DNA from: Mycobacterium kyorinense
GTDB lineage: Bacteria > Actinomycetota > Actinomycetes > Mycobacteriales > Mycobacteriaceae
DNA length: 47,949 nt
Direction of reading: 5' to 3'
NCBI RefSeq assembly: GCF_001672775.1
Contig: NZ_LZKJ01000169.1
Location: 1-47,949, forward strand
Notes under the pieces: generated by a model
Database searches by the model: none
What the model was told of the DNA's origin: nothing
The model's input: only the letters and a program-made list of their open reading frames with translations
In this document: one piece after another, positions 41,700 through 47,949 of the stretch
Layout of the letters: each line of letters begins with the position of its first letter
Position numbering within the stretch: the first letter of the stretch is position 1
Made by a program: the position numbers and the translations under genes

Positions 41700-42588
41700 A
41701 CTCCGCTGCGAAAGCGTGCGCGAGGTCGACGTACTCGGCCCGGGTATCTCCGTGGGGCGCGACGGTCAGCCAGGTCACGCCCATCGCTTCCAGCTGTGCG
41801 ATCGCAGCGTGCCGTTCGTCGGTCGACTTGCTGTCGTCGAGCAGGTTGCCTGCCGAGAAACAGATGTCCAGCGGTGCGGTACGGCCGATCTCCGCCGCGT
41901 ATTTCTTGGCCCAGACGATTGCCGAAGCTAGTTCTTCAAGCGTGGAAATCTCCGCGGTCCGGGACGCCATCGCGTAGCCGAATGTGTTGAACGGCGCCCA
42001 CCCCTGTGCGCGGGCAACCGCGCGGCGTACCGCGGGCTTGCTGTTGCCGCCGACCCAAATCGGTGGCGGAGTCACCGGTACGGGATGCAGTCGCACACCT
42101 CGAGCGGCGAATGAGCTGCCTTCGTAGGCGGTGTCCTCACCGGTGAGCACCTTGCCCAGCACGTCGAGCGCCTCGTCGAGCAATGCTCCGCGATTGTCGA
42201 AATCTATTCCGAGCGCTTTGAATTCGGGTTTGAGGTAGCCTGCGGCGGTGCCAAGTATCAGCCGGCCGCCGGAGAGCACGGCCAGGCTCTGGATCGACTT
42301 TGCGCCCAGGAAAGGATTGCGGTAAGCGGCGATGTAGACGTTGGTGAGCAGCTTGACGTCCGTTGTGGCGGCTGCCGCGAACGACAGCGCGACGAACGGG
42401 TCCAGGGCGTGGTGTCCGCCGTGATCGAGCCATTTCGCGTCGGGGGCGGGGTGGTCGGTGACGTGCAGTGCGGCGAATCCGCTCGCCTCGCCGATGCGCG
42501 CGATTTCGGAGATCGCTTCGGCGGTGACGAATTCGGATAGCGCTTCTACCCGGTGGGTGGGCAGTTCGAGGGAGTACGAGATGGTCAC
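41689..42588 (-). CDS. Luciferase-like F420-dependent oxidoreductase
   Basis: A 299-residue TIM-barrel protein of the luciferase-like monooxygenase family, F420 subgroup. Signatures are GFAALHVTDHPAPD, TDVKLLTNVYIAAYRNPFLGAKSIQSLAVLSGGRLILGTAAGYLKPEFKALG, and PPPIWVGGNSKPAVRRAVARAQGWAPF. The GxAAGYLKPEFxALG segment is characteristic of probable F420-dependent members. It reduces or oxidises a pathway intermediate with F420, a cofactor common in mycobacteria. The start is GTG. It lies 10 bases behind the acyl-CoA dehydrogenase gene on the same strand, hence co-transcribed. Confidence 0.9.
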   Translation of the reverse strand: MTISYSLELPTHRVEALSEFVTAEAISEIARIGEASGFAALHVTDHPAPDAKWLDHGGHHALDPFVALSFAAAATTDVKLLTNVYIAAYRNPFLGAKSIQSLAVLSGGRLILGTAAGYLKPEFKALGIDFDNRGALLDEALDVLGKVLTGEDTAYEGSSFAARGVRLHPVPVTPPPIWVGGNSKPAVRRAVARAQGWAPFNTFGYAMASRTAEISTLEELASAIVWAKKYAAEIGRTAPLDICFSAGNLLDDSKSTDERHAAIAQLEAMGVTWLTVAPHGDTRAEYVDLAHAFAAEFIA

Positions 42589-42598
42589 AATCGTCCTT

Positions 42599-43693
42599 TC
42601 ATGGTGCGGCTAGGGTTGCCAAGCGTTGGGCGTGATTGTCGGGGCTGCCGAAGATCAGCTCCGTGGCCTTGGCGCGCCGAACGTAGAGGTGAGCATCGTG
42701 TTCCCAGGTGAATCCGATTCCGCCGTGGATGCGCATGTTGTCCAACGCGACTTGGAGAAAGGCTTCCGAGCAGGCCATCTTCGCTACTGACGCAGCCATC
42801 GGCAGGTCGCTGCTGTCGGCGCACTCCGCGGCATGAACGGCGGCAGAGCGGGCACCCTCAACCAGCACCAGCATGTCCGCGCACCGGTGTTTGACGGCTT
42901 GAAAGCTGCCGATGGCCCGTCCGAACTGGATTCGCTGCTTGGCATAGCCCACGGCCATGTCGAGGCAGCGTTGGGCGGCGCCAACCTGCTCGGCGGCCAG
43001 CGCGGCGATCGCGAGGTCGCTGGTCCGGGCCAGGCCCGTGGCCGCGTCCCCGTCCGTTCCGATCAACCGGGCGGGAACGTCGTGAAACTGAAGATGCGCG
43101 ACCTTTCGCGTGCGGTCCAGCGTGGCGAGTGGTTCACGGGTGAGCCCGTCGGCGTCCGCCGCGACTGCGAGCAGCGACGTACCTGCGCTCGTATTCGCCG
43201 CGACCAGAACAATATCCGCGGTGTGGCCGTCGAACACGAGACCAGCATCGCCATGAATCCGGTGACCGGCACCATCGGCGCGTGCCGTCAGTGTGACCGC
43301 TTGCGGATCCCACGCACCCAGACTCTCATTGAGGATCACCGTTGCGGTCTTGGACCCGTCGACGAGACCCGGTAGATAGTCGCCCATCGCGGCGGTGTCG
43401 CCGCTGCAGAGAATCGCTTGCGTGGCGAGTGCGACGGTGGAGAAGAACGGCGCGCACAGCAGCGCGGCGCCCATCTCCTCGAACACGACGGCGAGTTCGG
43501 ACATCGTGGCACCCGCCCCGCCGTACTCCTCGGGTACGGCGATGCCGTGCAGCCCGAGCTCGCTGGCCATCTGGCTCCACACCGATTCGTCATATCCCTC
43601 CGTGGTGGACATGAGGTCGCGTACCCGGCCGGACGGCGACGTGACCTCCAGGAACTCCCGCACCGCCTGCCGGAGCTCGTCGGCCTCACTCAT
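42599..43693 (-). CDS. Acyl-CoA dehydrogenase, probable non-catalytic subunit type
   Basis: An acyl-CoA dehydrogenase of 364 residues from MSEADELRQAVREF. The signature GRAIGSFQAVKHRCADMLVLVE and the ending IHGGIGFTWEHDAHLYVRRAKATELIFGSPDNH are clear. At the position of the putative catalytic Glu the sequence is SDLAIAALAAEQVGAAQ, similar to the degenerate subunit at 30251. A catalytic partner could be the protein at 45978 or 32364. An upstream in-frame ATG at 43810 is ignored because the extra region overlaps the operator and promoter. It is divergent from the amidohydrolase at 43812. Confidence 0.87.
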   Translation of the reverse strand: MSEADELRQAVREFLEVTSPSGRVRDLMSTTEGYDESVWSQMASELGLHGIAVPEEYGGAGATMSELAVVFEEMGAALLCAPFFSTVALATQAILCSGDTAAMGDYLPGLVDGSKTATVILNESLGAWDPQAVTLTARADGAGHRIHGDAGLVFDGHTADIVLVAANTSAGTSLLAVAADADGLTREPLATLDRTRKVAHLQFHDVPARLIGTDGDAATGLARTSDLAIAALAAEQVGAAQRCLDMAVGYAKQRIQFGRAIGSFQAVKHRCADMLVLVEGARSAAVHAAECADSSDLPMAASVAKMACSEAFLQVALDNMRIHGGIGFTWEHDAHLYVRRAKATELIFGSPDNHAQRLATLAAP

Positions 43694-43777
43694 CGCGGAT
43701 TCCTTTGGTGTGGGGTCTGCCCGACCCGGACCCGGGATAGGCATTGCCGAAAGAGGATAGTATCTTTCCTGAAATAA

Positions 43778-43793
43778 GAGAATCATCATTCTC
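43778..43793. promoter_or_regulatory. Operator candidate GAGAATCATCATTCTC
   Basis: Six-base arms GAGAAT/ATTCTC around CATC lie in the 118-base divergent gap, 19 bases before the amidohydrolase GTG. It is the cleanest copy of the recurrent 16-bp motif and could control both directions. AAGGAG at 43799-43804 is the amidohydrolase ribosome binding site. Confidence 0.65.
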
Positions 43794-43811
43794 GCAAGAA
43801 GGAGCCGCACG

Positions 43812-45008
43812 GTGACGACGAAACTCGACTACGGGATCATCGACTGCGACACGCACTGCTACGAGACGCGGGATGCGTTTACTCGGTACCTGCCCAAGGA
43901 GTTCCAAGATCGGGCGATCACGACCGTGCGCGGAGCGGACGGGGTCGAGGTAATCCTCGCCGGTCACCGTGTCGCGACCTTCAACAGCGAAGGAGGGTTG
44001 GGTCTGGACGTTGCATACCGCCCCGGATCGCTGAAAGAGATGCTGAGACAGATGGGATCCGGCAACCCAGAGGAGTCCTACGAACCGCAGCCCATGCAGC
44101 CCGAGTACATCGAGCGTTCAGCTCGGCTCGCGGTGATGGAGAAGCAAAACGTCGAGCGGATGGTCATCTATCCCAGCGGAATGGCTCTGGCTGCCGAACA
44201 CTACGTTGACGACACCGCCGCGCTGTACGCGAATCTCCGGTCGTTCAATCGATGGTTCGACGAGGAATGGGGCTTCAACTACCAGGACCGCATCTACGCG
44301 ACCGGGCTGCTGTCGCTTCGCGACCGAGACTCGGCCGTGGCCGAAACCGATGCGTTGATCGCGCAGGGTGCGAAGTTCGTCCTGCTGCCGACGGGCCCGG
44401 CATATGGCCGATCCCCGGGCGACCCCTACTTCGATCCGATTTACGCCCGACTTCAGGAAGCTGGCTGCGTTCTGGTGTTCCACATCATGCCCTTCTGGTA
44501 CTTCGATGCGATCTCACCCGCTTGGGGGCACTGCGCAGATCCTGCCTCGTGGCACATGTCGGCCTGGCAGTGGATGAACGTCTACGGTCAACGCCCGATC
44601 GAGGACACCCTCTCGGCGCTGATCTTCGACAACCTTTTCGGCCGATTTCCCGGGTTGAATGTGCTTGTCGCCGAACACGGTGCCGAGTGGGTGCCCTTTT
44701 TCACGAAACACATGGACAAGAGCCGCGGCATGGGCCGAAATGGTCCGTGGATCGGCGGGAAACTGACGGAAAAGCCGTCTGCGATCTTCCGGCGGCACGT
44801 TCGGGTGGTGCCGTATCCCGAGGACGATACGCCCGCGATCGTCACCAGCCTGGGCTACGACGACTGTCTCGTGATGGGCTCCGATTACCCGCATGCAGAA
44901 GGGCTGGCCGAGCCCGCTGACTTCGTCAAGTTGCTCGATCCGCTCGACGACGCCGCCAAGAAGCGAATCATGCGGGACAATGCGGATCAGTTAATAGGGC
45001 GGAGCTAG
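43812..45008 (+). CDS. Amidohydrolase-2 family (ACMSD/LigW-like) metal enzyme
   Basis: This protein has 398 residues from a GTG with AAGGAG upstream. Metal-site motifs are IIDCDTHCYE (DxH), FHIMPFWYFDAIS, VAEHGAEWVPFF and MGSDYPHAEGLAEP. It is a paralogue of the protein at 39284-40477; both belong to the subgroup that starts with a Y-E-T-x-D-A-x-T-x-Y-L-P-K-E segment. It heads the rightward operon amidohydrolase, two acyl-CoA dehydrogenases, acyl-CoA synthetase, so its substrate or product is probably linked to CoA-dependent degradation. The reaction is unknown. Confidence 0.87.
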   Translation: MTTKLDYGIIDCDTHCYETRDAFTRYLPKEFQDRAITTVRGADGVEVILAGHRVATFNSEGGLGLDVAYRPGSLKEMLRQMGSGNPEESYEPQPMQPEYIERSARLAVMEKQNVERMVIYPSGMALAAEHYVDDTAALYANLRSFNRWFDEEWGFNYQDRIYATGLLSLRDRDSAVAETDALIAQGAKFVLLPTGPAYGRSPGDPYFDPIYARLQEAGCVLVFHIMPFWYFDAISPAWGHCADPASWHMSAWQWMNVYGQRPIEDTLSALIFDNLFGRFPGLNVLVAEHGAEWVPFFTKHMDKSRGMGRNGPWIGGKLTEKPSAIFRRHVRVVPYPEDDTPAIVTSLGYDDCLVMGSDYPHAEGLAEPADFVKLLDPLDDAAKKRIMRDNADQLIGRS

Positions 45009-45015
45009 GCGCTCG

Positions 45016-45981
45016 ATGGCAGATGATGACGTCGACCTCGAGCTGTTGCGCGAAGCGGCGCGCGACTTCCTGAGCGGGCGGGTCGCGCAGGATTCGGTCA
45101 AAGAGCTCGCGGCAATGGATTGGACGGGGCTGCTCGTCGAGGAAAAGCTCGGCGGTAGCGGATGGCGGCCAGTGGAGACGACCGTCATCGCCGAGGAGCT
45201 CGGCCGCGCACTGAATTCGTCGACATGGTTCGGATGTGTGCTGTCTGCCGCGGCGTTGGCCTCGGCGCCCGGCGAGGTGCGCGACCGATGGTTACCCGCG
45301 ATGCTCGACGGGACCGCGGCGGCGGGCTGTACGCTGGCGGACGACACGGTCCGGGTTGCGAGCGGCAATGTCATCGACATCCTGGTCACATTGGGGCGCA
45401 ACGGAATCAGTCTGTTTGAGATGTCCGACGCAATGCCGAGGAGCCGCGATGACGAGTTGTTGGATGTCAGCCGCGCGGCATGGCGCGTTGATCTCTCCGG
45501 GAGCGCGAGCGTCCTGATCGGCGGACCCGAACAAGCTGATCGGTTGCTCGCGGTCGCCAGGGTTCTGCTCAGCGCGGATTCGCTGGGAGCCTTATCAACC
45601 ACATTCGAGCGGCTGGTCGCCTACCTGAAGGAGCGCATCGCTTTCGGTGTGCCGATTGCGAGTTTCCAAGCGGTGCAACACCGGTTGGTGGATCTGTTGG
45701 TCTTCGAGGCGAAGGCGCGCGCGGTCATCATGAAGGCCGCCCGTGCCCTGGAGGCCGACGAAATTTCGGAAGACGCGATCGCGTTGTCCGCTGCGGCGCA
45801 CGCATTCGTCGCTGCGAAGGCAGCCGCTGCCGTCGACGAGTGCATGCAGCTGTCGGGCGGCATCGGATTCACCTGGGAGTACCCCTTGCACCACGAACTG
45901 CGCAGGGTGTTCACGAACGGCTATCTGCTCGGAACCGCTCGCTCCAGTCGTGCGCTTCTCGCCCAGAGGTCGGGTTGGTGA
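45016..45981 (+). CDS. Short acyl-CoA dehydrogenase, probable non-catalytic subunit
   Basis: This 321-residue protein is about 45 residues shorter than its relatives in the window. The N-terminal helices (LELLREAARDFLSGRV, VEEKLGGSGWRPVETTVIAEELGRAL) and C-terminal helices (KERIAFGVPIASFQAVQHRLVDLLV, LSGGIGFTWEYPLHHELRRVF) are intact, but the central beta domain is abbreviated. The putative catalytic Glu position has no Glu (RVLLSADSLGALS). It should form a heteromer with the catalytic protein encoded next, which it overlaps by GTGA. Confidence 0.87.
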   Translation: MADDDVDLELLREAARDFLSGRVAQDSVKELAAMDWTGLLVEEKLGGSGWRPVETTVIAEELGRALNSSTWFGCVLSAAALASAPGEVRDRWLPAMLDGTAAAGCTLADDTVRVASGNVIDILVTLGRNGISLFEMSDAMPRSRDDELLDVSRAAWRVDLSGSASVLIGGPEQADRLLAVARVLLSADSLGALSTTFERLVAYLKERIAFGVPIASFQAVQHRLVDLLVFEAKARAVIMKAARALEADEISEDAIALSAAAHAFVAAKAAAAVDECMQLSGGIGFTWEYPLHHELRRVFTNGYLLGTARSSRALLAQRSGW

Positions 45982-47177
45982 GCGCCGCACCCGCCAGGCC
46001 CAGCGAAGCACAGCTGACCGAGTTCAGACATCGCGTCAGGGCGCATATCACCGAACACGCACCCCGATTCGACGCGCGAGAAGGGCACCGTGCACCGGAA
46101 AACCCTGAGCGGGAAGCGCAATTGCGCAGCTGGTTCGCCACGTTGTTCGAGGCCGGCTTCGTCGGCGCAGACTGGCCCGTCGAGCACGGCGGACGTGCCG
46201 ATCACCACCCGCTGCATGACCGCATACTCAGCGAGGAGATCCTGCGCGCCCGCGCTCCGCGGCCCGTCGACCAGGTCAACCTTGCGGCCCACGTGCTGCT
46301 GCACTTCGGGACGGACGAGCAGAAGGCCGAACTGCTGCCGCCGATTCGCCGCAGCGAGCACGTGTGGTGCCAGCTGCTCAGCGAACCTGATGCCGGCAGC
46401 GATATCGCCGCGGTCCGCAGCAGGGCTGTCGAGCGTCCCGACGGAACGTGGGTGATCGACGGTCAGAAAACCTGGATCTCCGACGGGCACTGGGCGGATA
46501 TGGGGCTGGCCCTCATCCGAACGGATCCCGCTTCAACGCGCCACCACGGCCTCTCGGTGTTCGCGGTGCCACTGTCGATGCCTGGCATCGAGGTCCGCCC
46601 GATCCGGACGATCAACGAGGCGATCGAGGTGAACGAAGTATTTCTGGATGCGGTCACGGTGCCTGCGGCAAGCCTGATCGGAGAAGTCGGCCAAGGCTGG
46701 TCGATCATCATGGCGGGCCTGGATTTCGAACGCTTCGGGATCGGTGGGAACGTCATCCTGCTGGAGCTGCTCATCGATGACCTGGTCATGGTGGCGCGCA
46801 ATGCCACCCTCGACGGCGTCCCGGTGTTCGAGCACGATGACATCAGGCAGACAGTGGCCGAGCTGGCCGTCGACGTCGAAGTGGCGAAGTCGTTCATCGA
46901 CGATCACGTCGAACGGCTCATCGTCGGTGCGGAACAACCGGGCGACGGTTCGATCGCCAAGCTCAGCTTCTCCGAGACGTATCACCGGGTTTCGGCCTAC
47001 GGCACCGAACTCGCCGCGACCGTATGCACCGTGGCCGCCGACACGAGTGTCGAGCTGGCGAAACAGCGTCTGCGAGAATGCTGGCTGTGGTCGCGTGCTT
47101 ATACGATCTCCGGCGGAAGCAACGAAATGATGCGCAACATCCTGGCGAAGCGGCGGCTGCTGCTGCCGAGCCGCTGA
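45978..47177 (+). CDS. Acyl-CoA dehydrogenase, probable catalytic subunit
   Basis: A 399-residue protein from a GTG start overlapping the previous stop; the frame is open further upstream but lies within that gene. LLSEPDAGSDIAAVRSRAVERPDGTWVIDGQKTWISDGHWADM is the intact flavin/substrate region, MAGLDFERFGIGG holds the putative catalytic Glu, and YTISGGSNEMMRNILAKRRLLLPSR is the C-terminus. Paired with the short subunit at 45016 it would dehydrogenate an acyl-CoA. The next gene's ATG overlaps its stop by one base. Confidence 0.9.
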   Translation: MSAAPARPSEAQLTEFRHRVRAHITEHAPRFDAREGHRAPENPEREAQLRSWFATLFEAGFVGADWPVEHGGRADHHPLHDRILSEEILRARAPRPVDQVNLAAHVLLHFGTDEQKAELLPPIRRSEHVWCQLLSEPDAGSDIAAVRSRAVERPDGTWVIDGQKTWISDGHWADMGLALIRTDPASTRHHGLSVFAVPLSMPGIEVRPIRTINEAIEVNEVFLDAVTVPAASLIGEVGQGWSIIMAGLDFERFGIGGNVILLELLIDDLVMVARNATLDGVPVFEHDDIRQTVAELAVDVEVAKSFIDDHVERLIVGAEQPGDGSIAKLSFSETYHRVSAYGTELAATVCTVAADTSVELAKQRLRECWLWSRAYTISGGSNEMMRNILAKRRLLLPSR

Positions 47178-47949
47178 TGTCCGGAACCTATTGGAACCTT
47201 GTCGAAGCGGCGGCCGAGACATATCCCGACCGGGTCGTCCTCGTCGACGACTTCGGCCGCAGCCTGACGAGTTCCCAGCTGCACGATGCAGCGGCGAGCA
47301 CAGCAGCGGCACTATTCGAACGCGGGGTTGGTGACGGGTCCGTCGTGTGCTGGCAGCTACCGACGACGTTGGAGACGATGGTTGTGATGGTGGCGTTGAC
47401 ACGTCTTGGCGCCGTGCAAAACCCCATCCTGCCGATCTGGCGTGAAAGTGAAGTCCGTTTCGTCACAGAGCAACTCGGCACCGAGATGATCATCGTGCCG
47501 GGCATATGGCGCGGCTTCGACCATGTTGCCCTTGCCGATGAACTCGCAAGGGATCAGCCGATGACCGTCGTCGTCGTCGATCACGCGACCCCCATCGGCG
47601 ACGGCCTGCGGCTTCCTGCCGGTGATCCCGTGTCGCTACCCGCTCCTCCGACGGCGGCGACCATGCCTCGGTGGGTCTACTACTCGTCGGGCACCACCGC
47701 GGCCCCGAAGGGCGTGCGGCATTGCGATCGCTCGGTGATCGCCGGGTCGGCCGGGGTGGTGGGGATGTTCGGCGCCTCGAACAGTGACGTCAATCCGATC
47801 GCATTTCCGGTGTCGCACATCGGCGGTGCGGCGATGCTGGCGGCAAGCCTGCTCACCGGTATGCGACTGGTGCTGTTCGACGCATTCGACCCAGAGCTCA
47901 CACCGAGGGCGATCGCAGCACACCGGCCGACGATGCTTGGCTCGGCTAC
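47177..47949 (+). CDS. Acyl-CoA synthetase / AMP-dependent ligase, cut by window end
   Basis: The frame starts at an ATG overlapping the dehydrogenase stop (TGATG) and stays open to the last base, giving about 257 residues of an adenylate-forming enzyme. Visible parts are MSGTYWNLVEAAAETYPDRVVLVDDFG, the P-loop-like YYSSGTTAAPKGVRH near 171-185, and the following FPVSHIGGAAMLAASLLTG. Later motifs lie beyond the window. It probably supplies the CoA ester that the preceding dehydrogenases use. The short opposite-strand frames here are shadows. Confidence 0.88.
   Translation, partial: MSGTYWNLVEAAAETYPDRVVLVDDFGRSLTSSQLHDAAASTAAALFERGVGDGSVVCWQLPTTLETMVVMVALTRLGAVQNPILPIWRESEVRFVTEQLGTEMIIVPGIWRGFDHVALADELARDQPMTVVVVDHATPIGDGLRLPAGDPVSLPAPPTAATMPRWVYYSSGTTAAPKGVRHCDRSVIAGSAGVVGMFGASNSDVNPIAFPVSHIGGAAMLAASLLTGMRLVLFDAFDPELTPRAIAAHRPTMLGSA

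Noticed and set aside
1..47949. CRISPR arrays, tRNA or rRNA genes, toxin-antitoxin or phage modules
   Set aside because: None was seen on reading; repeats are limited to short operators and the left-edge arrays.

Overview
The window is GC-rich DNA from an actinobacterium, most probably an environmental Mycobacterium or Mycolicibacterium. The evidence is the gene content: five bacterial class I cytochrome P450s, a one-cluster ferredoxin with the CxxHxxC motif, two alcohol dehydrogenases of the NDMA-dependent (mycofactocin-linked) type, two F420-type oxidoreductases, many acyl-CoA dehydrogenases and CaiB-type CoA-transferases, and frequent GTG starts with ATGA, GTGA or TGATG stop/start overlaps. 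No rRNA, tRNA, CRISPR array or complete mobile element was seen. Apart from short repeats at the left edge that look like the end of an IS21-type element, nearly everything is catabolic.

Layout. Region A (about 0.2-11.3 kb): a leftward operon (tandem-fused CoA-transferase, ferredoxin, alcohol dehydrogenase, limonene-epoxide-hydrolase-like protein, F420-type reductase), a TetR regulator, and a rightward operon (P450, amidohydrolase, aldehyde dehydrogenase, CoA-transferase). Together they contain the steps of oxidising an alkyl or terpenoid carbon to alcohol, aldehyde, acid and CoA thioester. Region B (11.4-22.9 kb): a second alcohol dehydrogenase with an SDR, a TetR, a cytosolic binding-protein-like sensor candidate, and several P450s paired with DapB-like NAD(P)-binding proteins. 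This stretch is decaying: it holds an internally deleted DapB-like gene, a frameshifted small membrane protein and an SDR remnant. Region C (22.1-27.4 kb): SDR, acyl-CoA synthetase, CoA-transferase and P450.

Region D (27.4-34.8 kb) is a tightly coupled leftward operon: P450, acyl-CoA dehydrogenase, MaoC-type hydratase, DUF35 protein, second acyl-CoA dehydrogenase, second MaoC protein and an Ltp2-like aldolase, followed by a TetR and an unknown protein. It has the parts list of the mycobacterial igr operon, which removes the last three carbons of the cholesterol side chain, but the ChsH2 component is split into two genes and the order of the dehydrogenase genes differs. Region E (35.0-47.9 kb): aldehyde dehydrogenase and a second tandem-fused CoA-transferase, MaoC protein, two amidohydrolases, an isochorismatase-fold protein lacking the usual catalytic residues, an NTF2-fold protein, an F420-type luciferase-like oxidoreductase, three acyl-CoA dehydrogenases, and an acyl-CoA synthetase cut by the window end.

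Regulation. Three operator families can be seen. A 16-bp motif close to GAnAAynnnnATTnTC recurs in front of five or more separate transcription units across 30 kb and suggests one regulon. A pair of 15-bp sites brackets the TetR gene at 5 kb. A perfect 19-bp palindrome precedes the P450 at 16.6 kb. The substrate cannot be read from the sequence; a steroid-, terpenoid- or branched-chain-derived compound broken down through CoA thioesters is the best inference.
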